Made by a program: the position numbers and the translations under genes. A stretch of DNA of 64,000 nucleotides from Corythucha ciliata (taxonomy: Eukaryota > Arthropoda > Insecta > Hemiptera > Tingidae). Numbering within the stretch: the first letter of the stretch is position 1; every line of letters starts with the position of its first letter. The DNA lies in assembly GCA_038030265.1 (NCBI GenBank), contig CM075940.1, forward strand, positions 7,006,001-7,070,000. The letters run 5' to 3'. A model generated the notes under the pieces. That model was not told the DNA's origin. It worked only from the letters and a program-made list of their open reading frames with translations, and ran no database searches. Positions 1 through 21,300 of this stretch are shown one piece after another.

Positions 1-5
1 GAAAG

Positions 6-1105
6 AGTCGCTGTCATATTGGTGGGCGGACAAATTGGTGGGTGCGGTAATGGAAGGAATTCCCGCACCCACCAATATGTCCGTTGTGTATCGGGCAAAT
101 TGGTGGGCGGTCTTATTGGTGGATGGGAAAAATGCCCGCACCCACCAATTTGTCCGAAACCCTTCGGACATATTGGTGGGTGAAGCCACCAATTTGTCCG
201 TAGTGTATCGGACAAATTGGTGGGCCACCAGAATGTCCGGAGACTCCTTCGGACTATTTGGTGCGCCACCAATATGACCGTAGTCGGTTCCGGACAAAGC
301 GGTGGGTCCAACAGTATGATTGATCACCAGAACTTATCAATTATATCAAATTAGTCAAATAATTGATAAATAAAACAAAGAAGTAATTATTTCCGAAAAA
401 CCTAGCGAACTTAAAATCCTACATTTCGCAATTCAGTTCCTTTCAAAGCAGACGCGTACAGGCCTTGAATAGTGGTGTATTTCTGAAATTTTAGGGTAAG
501 CTATCCGGGTTGTAGAGAGACAGGTACATAATTAATACTTATTATGAGTTAAAATTAATTTATTTCTTCCCAAAAAAACGTTTTGATAATTTTCAAGACG
601 TCTGGTGCTATAATTTTTAAAAGGATTAGGGTATAGAGATGCGTGTGGTAGAAGTATTTGGAAAGCGGACTTTGTGCTTGTCTTTCAACTGGTCTACAAG
701 ACTTGTAGACCAGTTGCTGTACCGTGTCGTTCATCTGGTCTACACGTCTTGTAGACCAGTTGCCATGTGGACCAAATGCAAGACCGGGTCGTTCAAGTGG
801 TCCACACGTCTCTTGGGGCAATTGCAAGACGGTGGTTGTTTCAACTGGTCCTCGAAGATAAAAACTCTTATAAATGTTCTTCCTTGAGAGTTGTTGTTCG
901 CCAAAGTCGCAACTATGGCTGTATTGACCAGCGTAGTAAAGTAATCGTTGGTAAACCAACGGGGCTTTACGTCCAACTACCTTTAAGGTGTCGTGGACGA
1001 GGGCGAGAGCACACACGTTACTTTTTAAGTTTTTTTTACACATAACTTGACCTTTGCTCAAATAACCCAGCCTGTAGTGAGAATCGAACCCATTCAGCAC
1101 CGTGG
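6..1105 (-). repeat. Composite repeat F, copy 1 (tRNA-headed, hairpin-array tail)
   Basis: Inverted copy of the element at 39805-40808. In this orientation it begins with alternating inverted CACCAATWTGTCCG motifs (6-320), then an AT-rich segment (330-610), a minisatellite built on CTGGTCTACA and its complement (680-860), a shared body (880-1060) and a truncated tRNA-like head with the B-box complement (GAATCGAACCC, about 1082-1092). A run of T follows at 1107. It has no open frame and is presumably mobilised in trans. Confidence 0.8.
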
Positions 1106-1246
1106 ATTTTTTTTTTTTTTTTGAATGACCAATAAGGTTAGTCATTTAGTGACACGTTCAAAAGCAAAATTTATTGCTTCACATCCCTGATGTGAACAAA
1201 CTGTTCACAGTATTGCTGATGTGAACAAACAGTTTTACTACAATTC

Positions 1247-1378
1247 AGCCCTGGGACCTTATTCCGAACGGTCGGAAAGAAAATGCCGCAGGGAGATCCA
1301 GGGACGTCGTATTATCCCTCCGTGGTAACCGCACTTGCGGCATTTTCCCCCGACACCTCAGAATAGGGCCCCTGGGCT
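1247..1378. mobile_element. Small foldback/MITE-like hairpin
   Basis: Outer arms AGCCCTGGGACCTTATTC and GAATAGGGCCCCTGGGCT are imperfect reverse complements, with inner complementary AAAATGCCGC and GCGGCATTTT. About 130 bp, non-coding. No clear target duplication. Confidence 0.6.
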
Positions 1379-1379
1379 T

Positions 1380-2600
1380 GCAGTTCACTAATGCTTAGCC
1401 TCGCAACTGGCAATTAAATGGTTATTTTATGCCTGAATATTTGCAGTTTCGCGACTTTTTCACGCTCTGACTGGTCATTTCGCAGGTTGTGGACTTGTTT
1501 ATTGGTCACAAGGACTGTTTGTCAATTGAATGAACATAAGGTTCAGAATAATCACTTTTGAGAGCAATATTATATGGCAAATAACAAACCAATTTAGGGA
1601 GGCGCATTCATTCACGAGGCTGAAATAGGCGGAACAGTTGTCGAGTCAAATTTGCTTATTATTGACTCAATCTGACGTTTTTAGCAAAACCAATCAAGTT
1701 TTGGGGGCTAAATTTGCAGTTTTCGGCTTGGATAGTCAGTCCTTGGCGGGGGAAGAAATTGTCAGGTCCTAGGCGACTTTTGAGTTACCTACCCTAAAAA
1801 AACAATAAAAAAAAACTATTTTTGCTCTGAAAGTCTGTTTTTGGACTTTTTGTTCTTCAAGGGCAAAACGTTCAGTTTTAATGCTAACTAACCAGTTTGA
1901 AGGGATAAATTGACGGTTTCCGAGAGAAGCTAGTTTCAAGAATCGTCATGAACAAAGACGGTTTGATGGAGGGTGGGCGGCAGCTTACCCTAAATTCGAG
2001 CAAAACCTCTAGAACACGATTTGGACTACTTTTATCATTAAAATACCTGAGTTCTGAGCGAGAAGCCCAATAATCTTTTGTAATCGTATGAAATTAGAGA
2101 AGAGAGAAAATTCCTATGATGACGCTAGATTTCAGTTATCGAGGCGATGCGCGATGTGACCGTGGACAACATGCTTGGAGCCATAGTTGGTGGGGGGGGG
2201 GCTAACCTTGACGTTAAGCGACAGTACCTTCCGATTCGCCTTGATCATAATTCAGGCAACGCTGCAGTTGGCCATTTTGGGAAACAGTTGTTGTGGGTGA
2301 TTTCCATTAGAAACTAGTAGAAGACTGCCCACATGAGCTAGTTCCCAAGTGGCCAACGACAGCGCTGACCGAATTATGAAACAGGCGAATACCCAGGGTC
2401 GAGATTTCTCTAGCCGAACTTGGGGAATCAAGAGTTTTCTTCAAACTCGATGCCAATTCAGGGCATTGAAAGCGAAAGCGACCATTGGGTCGCGCGGTGT
2501 ATGTATCTGGGGTTCAACTGTGGGACGGCGACTGACCCCCTCCCTCCAGATCAATCACTGAAGTTCAATTTTCATGAGAATAATCAATGTTTTTGTTCAC
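1380..2600. other. Gene-free stretch
   Basis: No gene seen. A segment at about 1830-1980 (GGGCAAAACGTTCAG ... GACGGTTTCCGAG) is related to 28480-28600 and, inverted, to 29040-29110, so it belongs to a dispersed degenerate repeat family. A G10 run lies near 2191. Confidence 0.5.
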
Positions 2601-2699
2601 TTTAGTTCATTTAAAAAGCCCAACATGGGCCCAAAAAAGTCTGAACGAAAGCCCAAAAAGCCGAGCACACCGTGGGCATCTGCTAACCCTGAACTTGAA

Positions 2700-4350
2700 T
2701 CAACGGGTCAGTTACTCTCCCCCTCACTACCACCTCCGTCTGATGCCCAAGTACATGAGCGCTTAGCTAAGAATACTCCACACGTCCTTGTAGAAAAAAA
2801 AAATTGAAATGGAGATTCTCCGACCCCTTTCGCACACAAGGCGTGAAAACAAAAAAGCGCAACCGTATATTTATATGGTACGGCCTTTCCGCTCCAAAAA
2901 AAAAAAAAAAAAAATGAATGCCCTTCTCTCAAAAAAAAGAAAAAAGGAAAATTGGGGCAACCCCCTCGAGCCGTGATAAGCACATTTTTGAGCCTGTAAC
3001 AAAATAATTCACGAACTGAAATGTATTTGTGTGAGGCACAAATATACATGCTGAATAAGCTAAAACTCTTGTAAAAAAGATTAGGGGCAAAGTACAAAAT
3101 TGTTGAAGAAAAACTTTGAACTAGACGACCAAAAAAATGATTTTTATCGACAGAGGCGGAAGATGAGACACCTACCAAAGTTCATCATCGAGGAAAGCCA
3201 GATTTATCTAATTTGGTATTTGAATTTAACAAAAAATTAACTAAAATGGTAAAATTTGAATGAGCATGGGGGGCTAGACCCTCGTGGTTCTGAAATTACG
3301 AACTTCAACTTAGGGCACGAAGACGTTGCTTCTGTTTCAAGGGTGCCTCGCTGAGCTTGTCCATGAAAGCTATTAATGGCAATATACGGCAATAAAAAAG
3401 AAATAATAGGGAAATTACTCACGACGGCATCGGAATTATTCGCTCTGTAAGTGTTCCTGGAGAAGTATAGCAGGAGCTCTTGAATATCCTCAACTGTAAT
3501 TTGTTCCATTCTGAGACAGTCGTAACATTATCGGTCGTTCTCTTCGAGTAGCACGCTCGCATCTAAAATCTAAATTCACTAACGCTTCCACCGAAAACCT
3601 CGTCCCTTCAAAACGGCACGCATGGATCCAAAGTGCGAAGTCCTGTAAAAAAACGAGATTGCGGAACAACAAACAGTCATACCAACCAGATGAATGAAAT
3701 AACTAAAGAGAAGGACGCCGCGAAGGACGTAACAATGAGGGGGAAACGCGTTATCACCCAGATATGAACGCGACGTCACTGATGAAGTACACGTGGTTTC
3801 ATGTCCTGCCTGAGGTCGTTAATTCTTCTTGATTGGGCACGTTTAACAACAAACGGTCAAGCTTACCGCACCGCGTAGGGTGCTTCGTCTCGTTCAATGA
3901 GGCGTGAGACAGGAAAAGCCGATCCCATGCCCTGGGCCAGGTCAGGGTGAAAACCCAGCAATTTGTCGTTGAACACGACAAGTCCCCTGTCAATATGACA
4001 GGCGTGATGCTGTTCAACTATGGTAGGGCCGGAACTCACCCCGGAAGAAGGTGGAGGGCCACAACGCTCCGACTTGCCCTTAATGATGCAGGATGCTTCG
4101 GGATTCCCTTTTCGTTCATTACAACAGCCGCCCCCCCCCCATACACACTCTCACCAAAACCTACCCCAGGCAGAACGACTCAATTTTATCATGAACTTCA
4201 CGTCCTTGACATGTTTGGCACCGAGCACGGGACCCTTTATCTATGGCGATCCCCCCAACCGCCACCGCCATCAAAAAAGCTTTCAAGGGGGCAGAATTTT
4301 TGTGGGGCCCAGAGAATAGTTGCAGACAGCGTGGCAAAATTTTCAACAAC
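2700..4350 (-). other. Unrecognised stretch with possible minus-strand coding exons
   Basis: Downstream of membralin, the minus strand has an open frame of more than 80 codons between about 4130 and 3870 that ends at a good donor (GTAAGC). Its peptide includes GFHPDLAQGM and SRLIERDEAPYAV. Other short open stretches end at donor-like sites, for example one starting MEQITVEDIQELL around 3500-3420 with GTGAGT after it. I could not join these with consistent phases and recognise no family. A plus-strand frame of 136 codons (3947-4357) overlaps and is probably a shadow. This could be a short unidentified gene, a decayed gene or chance. Confidence 0.22.
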
Positions 4351-4369
4351 GGATTAACAAAAATATTAC

Positions 4370-4375
4370 TTTATT
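4370..4375 (-). promoter_or_regulatory. Candidate poly(A) signal of the membralin gene
   Basis: AATAAA on the minus strand (TTTATT on plus), about 170 nt beyond the membralin stop codon at 4542. Its position and the absence of further coding sequence make it the likely 3' end signal. No transcript evidence is available. Confidence 0.5.
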
Positions 4376-4541
4376 GCATAACGAAGGAGATTGTTGAGCG
4401 TTGTTACAACCTGGTTTTTTGATTAATATGTAAAAAATGAAAATAAAATCATTCAATAACTGCAACAATAAATTACATGTTTTTTGTTTGCCAATTATAA
4501 AACTTTCTTCAAAAAAATAAAAATTGAAATGGAATAACACA

Positions 4542-12393
<7,852 letters not shown>

Positions 12394-15300
12394 ATGAGTG
12401 AGTGCACTATCCCGAACGTTGCTGCTGATGATGGGGACGGTCGTTGGCTTAGTCAGGTAAATTTCGCTCGTTTTGTAGAGAGGGTTTCAATTTTTGTTCT
12501 TATTTCTCGTTTCGAAACGCAGCACAGCTATCATCTCGCCCTGACGAAAGAGAGAGAGCCCGACGTTGTCCTTATTGGCGACTCAATCATTTTCCAATTG
12601 CAATTCCGACCGGTATGGAGTGAATTGTACGAGCCTCTTCACTGTCTCAATTTTGGTGTTCCGGGTGACAAGACACAAAATGTTCTTTACCGTATTGTCA
12701 ACGGAGAACTGGATAACATTAAACCAAAGGTGCCGTTAGGTCTTAAGAATTTGGCTTTTAGAGTATTGGAATGTTTATCCCCTTAGATGCTAGCTGTATT
12801 CCTTCAAAACTAATTAGAGGGGCTTATTGGTTTTTGGAAAGCGCTTCTGCCACGCTTTGTATTGCATAGCACGCGTACATTTGATTTGCCTCTTGGTTTA
12901 CTGTAACGAGAAGCGAGTCGTGGAGATTTCTGAGATGTTGACCCACAACTCTCGACCATCAGTGTTGACCGGTATCAGGGACGTACCCATGGGAGGGCAA
13001 TCGATGAGTGGAGTTTATGTGACTAATGACTATTGAATGTTGAACTTTACCTTTTGTGGTTAGGTGAACCGTTAAGGATGCCTTGGGGCTCATCGGAGAC
13101 CCAGGGTGCCCCGAAAGCCTTCAGTACCAGCCATTTTACGTTCACCGTTCATACTCCTCTTTCAGTCGCGAAACTCGGCAAAAATCCTGATTTAGCTACA
13201 GAAACACCACCAATGAGGCCTTCATTGATTGGCTAGGTATGTGGACGGCTACTGACAATCTCTCTTACAGAAACAGACAACTCGACTACAAATTGTGAAC
13301 AGTGTCCCAAAAGAACGGCCATCGACGATCATTCCTGGTTTGACTGGGAATGCAGAAAACTTCCCCGCCTTCAGCCAGCTCAGTAGCAAACTGTAAAATA
13401 TTTAGCTGCGAAAATCCCTATTCAATAACAAAAACTAGTTTAGGTAATTAACTAATTTCTTAAGTAACACATTCATTTTATTTACTATGCCGACTAGTTT
13501 CGGGGTAATGCACCCCATTTTCAAGGCATCCTCAGTCCGAAACAAATCTCTTTGTCACGTATCAAACACCAATTCCTAAAAAGCCTGCTGACAGACGCAA
13601 GGAAACTTGTTTCTCCATTAAACGCTTTAAACACAACGACAATCATTCACTGAATGAATGATGGATTTGTTTCAGTCCAATGACTCAAAATTAGTGACTT
13701 TCTGCCGCATAATTGGTAACATTACTCCTGACGTTGACTATCAGACAGGAAACGGCCATTTGTCGATTCAAATACTTCAATATTCTCTTCGGAAACTGTC
13801 TGGTCTCCCAATGTTTTTACTCAAAGTAAACTGGTAAACGCCAGAGAGTACTTGCCTTTGTATGGCGGCCATTCGTCGATCAAGGGAAAGTCAGCAGTAC
13901 GGGATCTATACTTTTTCTAGGGAAGGCAAGACTTGATCTGGAACTGATCATGTCGCTCCTTAGTGAATGAGAGGGGGGGGGTGCACGCCTCACAGCCTTC
14001 GTCTCATTCAGTGTCTGCCTGTCTCTCACGTTTAGCAGCAGAATTAGTCTTGAATGAGCATTAATCTTGATTTTTTTTTTTTTTAATGAGTCAAAATTGG
14101 TTATTTGAATGTGTCGACTCCGCGAAATTAGTTTTTAAATGTGCCAACATCGTGAAATTTTGTGGTTGATGCTGCGAAATCAACGAAATTGTATTTCGCG
14201 GTACCCGCGACATTAGAGAACCTTTACTACCATGTGAGCTCACGGCAATATTCGGGTAGATAAAATTATCATAAAGGGTACCCCGCATTAAGAGGGGTCA
14301 AAAGTCCCTTAACCGGGATTTTTTCGGAAGCAGGCGGTAATCATTTGGGACCAAAAAAGAAAATTTTTACCGAAGCGCGTTTGTCCAAAATGGGTTTTCT
14401 TACCGAATTATCGTGAAAAACGTCTTTTTTTGGCCATTATTTATTATTTATTTTTCCTGAAAACAGATTCGCACGAATCTCGTTCCCACTCCCAAATTCA
14501 GCTTCAATACTAATAGTAGACAAAAAAAAAATTTTTGGGGTCATTTAAAAGGCTGTTCATTTATCGAAAATCGCCCAAAGAGGCCAAAAATGCCCGTTTT
14601 CCGCCGATTTTAGGAATTTAAAAAAACATGCAGGCTGGATATTTTTATCTTAGATTTACCTTATAGCAGTCTACTTTCATGAAATTTTTCAGAATTTTAT
14701 CTTTGGTGCGTCATCGTCAAAAAATCGAAAAACTGGAAAAGGGCCACATATGGGGTACATATACGCTGCTATTCCCTGTCCATGATCTTCTTTTACCTGT
14801 CGTCTTATATTTTATTTTGGAAACGTATAAAAACTAGAATTTTTTCGGACAATGGTCTTTTCAATCAGGTGAATACAGATCGAGATATTTGCAGTTGAAT
14901 CCACTAGGAATGAGTGAAGCTGTCATTTACAGCATAGAAATGCATATAGGGGGATGTTTTTCGTAGGAAACTTTGATCAAGGAGGAAAAGGATTCAATAA
15001 ATGTAAATTTATTTACGATACATAACTGTAGTTGTTTTACTTTCATAATTGATGAGAAAGTACCATCGTATGCCCAAGAAATTCATGAGAACCTGGAGTG
15101 CGAAACAGGACTGAGGATTTTGCGGGTATGTTGAATGATGGCGGTTAGACCATAAAATAACACGGTTTAATCATTTTCCTTCTTATTTGGTGAAAGTTCA
15201 CCGTGTATAGTGCTGAAGACGTACAGTAGCTGAAGGTCTGAAGTCGAAACAGAGACTGGACCGCAACCAACACCCATATTGTGCAATCTCAAGATAGTCT

Positions 15301-18300
15301 GTTGTACGTCTAACCCCCCCCCCCCCCAAACATCATTCTTATTCTTGGTTTAATTTTAATTTTTAATGGGGCAAGGGGGCAAACTTCAGACCCAGTTCCG
15401 CCGTTTTCATACTTTCTGTAGCATGACCCCATCGTGTGAAAATATAAACCTTCCTAAAATTGCTATACTTGCCCCTTGGTAACGCACATCTTTATGCAAT
15501 CTTTATGCACATTTATAGTTCTTTTACTTTATGATTACTTTTGCAATAATATTAGTGCGTAGATTATAATAAATCCCGGCTGCGATACGTTTTTTAGTAT
15601 TTTGTCTTGATAACTTTAGTTCACTCTATTTACATGAATTTCATAGACAATACGAGGACATTTTTCTTATAAATAATGAAAAACAACTATAACTGTCATG
15701 CATAGTAAATAAACTTACAATTATTGAACCATATGCTGTAAATGACAGCTTCACTCTTACCTGGTGGATTCAACTGCAAATATCTCGATCTGTATTCACC
15801 AGATTAAAATGACCATTATACGAAAAAATTCTAGTTTTTATACGTTTCCAAAATAAAATATTAGACGACAGGTAAAAGAAGATCATGGACAGGGAATAGC
15901 AGCGTATATGTACCCCATATGTGGCCCTTTTCCAGTTTTTCGATTTTTTGACGATGACGCACCAAACATAAAATTCTGAAAAAATTCATGAAAGTAGACT
16001 GCTATAAGGTAAATCTAAGATAAAAATATCCAGCCTGCATGTTTTTTTAAATTCCTAAAATCGGCGGAAAACGGGCATTTTTGGCCTCTTTGGGCGATTT
16101 TCGATAAATGAACAGCCTTTTAAATGACCCAAAAAATTTTTTTTTTGTCTACTATTAGTATTGAAGCTGAATTTGGGAGTGGGAACGAGATTCGTGCGAA
16201 TCTGTTTTCAGGAAAAATAAATAATAAATAATGGCCAAAAAACGACGTTTTTGACGGTAATTCGGTAAGAAAACCCATTTTGGACAAACGCGCTTCGGTA
16301 AAAATTTTCTTTTTTGGTCCCAAATGATTACCGCCTGCTTCCGAAAAAATCCCGGTTAAGGGACTTTTGACCCCCCTTAATGCGGGGTACCCTTTCTTGT
16401 TTACAAATAACTTCCTAGGAAACCCAGCTGACTTGCTTGCTTAGCGACTGCCTTTCGACCAATATAATTCAGTTTTTTCAGTTGAGGTTTAAATTCTAGA
16501 GAATATTTTAGGCTCGCCTCAAAAGCCTCGTAGGACACTCCGTAGTGTTTCCACTTCCATGCACCCCCCTGTGGGTTAGGGGCTGTCCTGAGTCCGGGAC
16601 AGAAGGGGGTGGCGTCTCCTACCTCCTCCAGCTATCCCCCCCCCCCAAGACAAGGTGTTTGGAACCTCATACTCATAAGGTCTGAATGGCACAGGGGGCA
16701 AAGTGTGTTTTAAACGGACCCCCTGGGCACCAGCCGATCCCATGGTGTAATAGGCTTACCGCAGGCCTCGGCGCTTACGGCATGCAGGGCTCTGCCGGCG
16801 GTGGTCTTATATTACCCTGGCTTCTGGCTGGACCTTGAAGGGCTCACCCAGAAGTTGAAGAACTCGGAGGGGGCTCAGAGAACCTTCCATGAACGCCGCA
16901 GTTATCGGCTGCTCCGTCCATTAATACCACCGAGGTCAAACACGACATTGATGGGACCAGGGACGTACTTGTGGAGGGCAGTTCTAAGGAGCATACCCGC
17001 CGAGAGTTTTTAAAAAACATACCCTCGGCGGGCCGTTCTAAAGAACACACCCCGGTGCAGGGGCTTATCTCTTCGAGTGCAACGCACTCGGCGCGCGCTA
17101 GCTTATCATCCTTGTCACTCTCGTGCTCAAGGGTCCAGTTAGCGATTATCTCTTATCGCTTCTAAGAAGCGACGACCTCTAACCTCATTAAGAGGAGAGA
17201 GCTATTTTCGCAGGATCAGCATTGTCGGGCTTCACACGCCTGATATGTTCCGGCCAGCGAAACACTAGCTGAGGACCTCCTCAACCTCATACGTTGAGAG
17301 GGACTCTAGACTAGATCAACCGATCCAAGAGCGGCACAATAATCCACTTGGGATTCCGTGCCTGGGGCGTGTGCCATGCCCCTGCTCTTGGATAGTGGAG
17401 GTTAAAAAAAAAAAAAAATGCACCCCTTTGTTGTGATTTTTATAGAAGTCGAGAGAACGTGAATGATGGAAGAAAAAGTGTACGTTTTAAAACAACATCT
17501 AAAATGGAAGTCGAATAACGTCGTCTGATATAAAAAGTGGAGGGATCGTAGATCAGTCTCCCCCACTTATTTCATACCGAAGTCTTTGAAACGACTGGGC
17601 AAACGCCTTTGACGGTCAGGTGGCCATTTTGAATGCTGATGAGGTGGCTGTACTGAAGTAGGTGGTGGAGGTGTTTGTTGAACAGGAAGTTGAACAAACA
17701 ACTGAGAGAGGACGATTTGACGGAGAAGTATCTACTGTAGGTGACTGGGAGTCGTCAGCTTGCACCGTTATCGAAGTTTGTAAAAAGTGACGGATACTTT
17801 GGGGGTCTTGGAACTTCGAAGACTTAAACGGGGCTGAATTTCACTTCTTTCACCAGCGTAGATCTCATCTGATTGACATGACGCTTAATAGTCCTGCCAG
17901 AGTCCAAGATGACCAGGTAGTGACGACGTCCGAGTTTTTCATTTACCTCCCCTAACAACTATACAGGTTTTTTATTGTTGAAGAACCTGATTTGAACTCT
18001 GTCTCCTGAACCTGAAAGGGGTAGGAGACGGGTTAGATTTTTCGGAACGAGTAGGAAAAATGGCGTCCAGACGAAGGATTTTTAAGGTCGATGTGAATAC
18101 TTCTCAGCAGGGGACTGCCCGCAAGAAAGTGGAGTTGCGCGATAGCGGAAAAGAATCGTTCTGACTTTCTCATGAACTGGAATGCCTTCATCGGCCGCTC
18201 TCAACCTTTTCTTGAGAGTCTGAACTGTTCTCTCAGCCAACCCATTTGTTGCGGGGTGTCCCGGCGCTATGAATTCCTGAGTGAATCCGTTCGAGCTACA

Positions 18301-21300
18301 ATATGAACTGAATTCCTGACTCGCGAAGACCGAAGCGTTTTCTGAAACAATGGCTTGAGGGTAACCTTGAAACGAATGCTATCCAAGAGTGAAATTGTGA
18401 CATAAGTGGTCAAAGAAGCATTAGTAATGCGTACTTCCGCCCATTTGGATTTAGCATCTACACAGACAAGGAAGAAATAACCGTCATAGGGTCCGGCGTA
18501 ATGGGTGTGAACTCTGTCCCAATTATTTTATGGAAGGTCCCACGGATGAACAGGGACTTTAGGGGGATTCGGCTTTACCTGGGCGCAGCTCTCGCATTCT
18601 ATTACCAATCGTTCGATGTCTCGATCGATCAAGGGCCAGTAGACGTAACGGCGGGCGAGCTGTTTCATTTTTTTAATGCCCAAATGAGACTCGTAGAGTT
18701 CATCTAAAATCATGGAACGGTTAGACCATCGACATTCTGATTTTCTATTCCTTTTTTGAATTTAACGTTGAAATCGAAAGCTGAAAAAAACCCACGCATA
18801 GCGGAGGAGACGGAACGAAGCATTTGTGGAAGAGCCTTATCATGACGGGAAATACGAGACAATGGCTCGTTGTCTGTAACGAGAAGGAAATGGCTGCCGA
18901 ACAGTTAATTGTAGAAGTGGGTAGCTCCAAAAATTATGGCCAGTGCTTCTCTGTCCCTTTCTGGCAGGTCTCTCAATATCTGTGAAATGATACGATTGAA
19001 TTATGATGGGCTGTCTTGATTCGAAAACTGAGACCGTGTACGCGGTAGGTACCGCGATGAGTTAAAATGGTCTGAATCGTGCTGCTTTGATCATCGACCT
19101 GCAAATGAAGATACGCCTTAAAAATGTCAAGCGTACTGAAAAATTTGTAATTCCGGAGACTATTCAACACATCGTCAGTGCGTCGAATTAGAAAATTCCC
19201 TTTTACGAGTCTTTGTTGACGCCGCACTTGTAATCGACACAAAGTCGAACACCACCGTCTGGTTTAGCAATAACAACTAGAGGTGAGCCCCAGTCACTCG
19301 TGGGAACTAGAGATATGATTCCATCTGCTTCCAGAGCATCTAATTCCTTTTCGACTCGCTCACGGAGGGCGTAAGGAACGTTACGTTCCTTTGTAAAGAC
19401 AGGTTTTGCCCCTTGTCGAAGGGTGAGCTGCACTGTAAACCCTGGAACACAGCCAACTTTCTCTTGGAAAATTCAGAAAGAAGAGCTTCGACTTGAACGT
19501 CCGGTCGAATTTAATTGACTAGAAGGGGAAGGTTCATTTCGTTGTCGATGTCCGTCAGGGACTATGTAAAGTTCTTCGTTGAATATTTTTCCACGATAGC
19601 CGACCGAAACCGAAATTTTGCCTTTTGAATTTATTATGTTACCAGTGTAAGATCGAAACGCAAGATTTGAACGGTTCACGGGGATTTTTAGGTTCAGACG
19701 CTTGAATTCCCGTTCAGAAAGCAACGTAAACTTGGCTCCGGAATCCACTTCAAATTTTTGAGGCCTCCCATTTAGTGTCACGGAGACTGTGTATTTATCG
19801 TGATCGGTGGCCTGTAATTCAAATAAATTAACGATTTTTGGATGATGAAGGGATTATAGTTTTTGAATCCCAAACGTGAAGCTGGGGTCAGCCGAAAAAT
19901 CGTCAGTTAGGGTGTGTAATGAAGTGGTTGGAGGGGGAGTGGAACAACAATGTTGAGACAGCGGCGCCTTCTTGATTGTTGAAAAACATACGCGCGTCAC
20001 GTGACCTTTTTTGTTGCATGAATCGCATCGAAGTTTGGAACGGTCGCGTTTTCAATCATTTGCCCTGTGATCACTTTGGCCACACCTGAAACAAAGGTTG
20101 TCAACTGCGAGAGTCGAGTCTTGACGATTATGACGATTTGTATTTGATCGTGGTCCTGTATTAGACACACGTGAACGAGACTGTGGACGATTTTGGGAAC
20201 GACTCCTCTTCGATGAACTTGGAATGCGATGAGTGTCGCTAACATCGTGAAACGAAGAATTGGAGGGGGAAGATGCGTCAATTCCTTACATTCAATTTTC
20301 GAAGCTTCGAGCGCAAGAGCTTTCGTGAGAATCTCGTCGGATTTGACTGAGTCTGAAGAATTTGTTCACGTAACCAGTCATCACGCAAGCCGCGAATGAA
20401 TTGAGCTCGAAGGGAAACCTCTGCAACAGAAACTGACCGTGCACACACACATTTTACCGAGAATTCGCATTGGGCGAGATCCTGCTGAAGGGCCGCAACG
20501 TATTCTGCGATGGTCTGACGGTCTGACGCTTGAGAAATAGTGTTGGGAGAGAACGACGCTTTTTTTGAGTATTAGCATCTGCTTGAATGCTTTCACAAGG
20601 TCGTTGTATGAAAGATTCTTGACCGACTTCTCTGGAACTAAATATGCTGCAAGACCATTGTAATGGGATGAACCGATTGACACGCATAAAAGTTGGGCAA
20701 TTTTCGCCTGGTCGGTGACGTTTTTCATTGCGTAATAATTTTCGAAACGTCCCAAATAGCAAGAAAATTTCTCTCTACGAGCATCGAACTGTTCGAACGG
20801 AGCGACATTTGTAAAATGTAACTGATCCTGTCGCAGTTCAGGTCAGGATTGAAGGTTACACGGTCAATTTTCCAGCAGAGATGCTAGTTTTTGAGTGGAA
20901 TCGACGATATCCTCGCGGTTTAGTTGACAGATAAGTATATAAGATTAGTGATTTGGGGCTCCCAAAAAACCCCAGGGGGGGGGGACCCAAAAATTATTGG
21001 GCGGGTACTTGGGTAGCCCATTTTAGGAGTGAATTTGACGGTTTTCGTGTTGAGTCCCAATTTCCTTTGGATAACTGCCCCTTTTAAATCCCGTTAGTCA
21101 CGATAATGTGGGGTCTTTTCGGAGTTCTTTGTAGAAATTATTTTGTTGTTTTTTAAAGTCTGGTTTTGGAACTAAAACTGTATTTTTAAAGCTGCAGGAC
21201 CTCCATCTCAAGCGGAGCAGCACTGCAGGCGGAGGAGCACTGTAAGTGCAGAACCCGTCCCGGAAACCCCCACAACTTCGCTTAAAAAAAATTGCAGATT

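Noticed and set aside
3947..4357. 136-codon plus-strand frame
   Set aside because: It overlaps the antisense of a better minus-strand frame, contains a proline run encoded by poly(C), and has no recognisable domain.
16120..16323. Open frame in the foldback arm (also mirrored near 14340 and at 32372-32569)
   Set aside because: It appears because the inverted arm is repeated. It has no recognisable protein domain, and its composition follows the non-coding arm.
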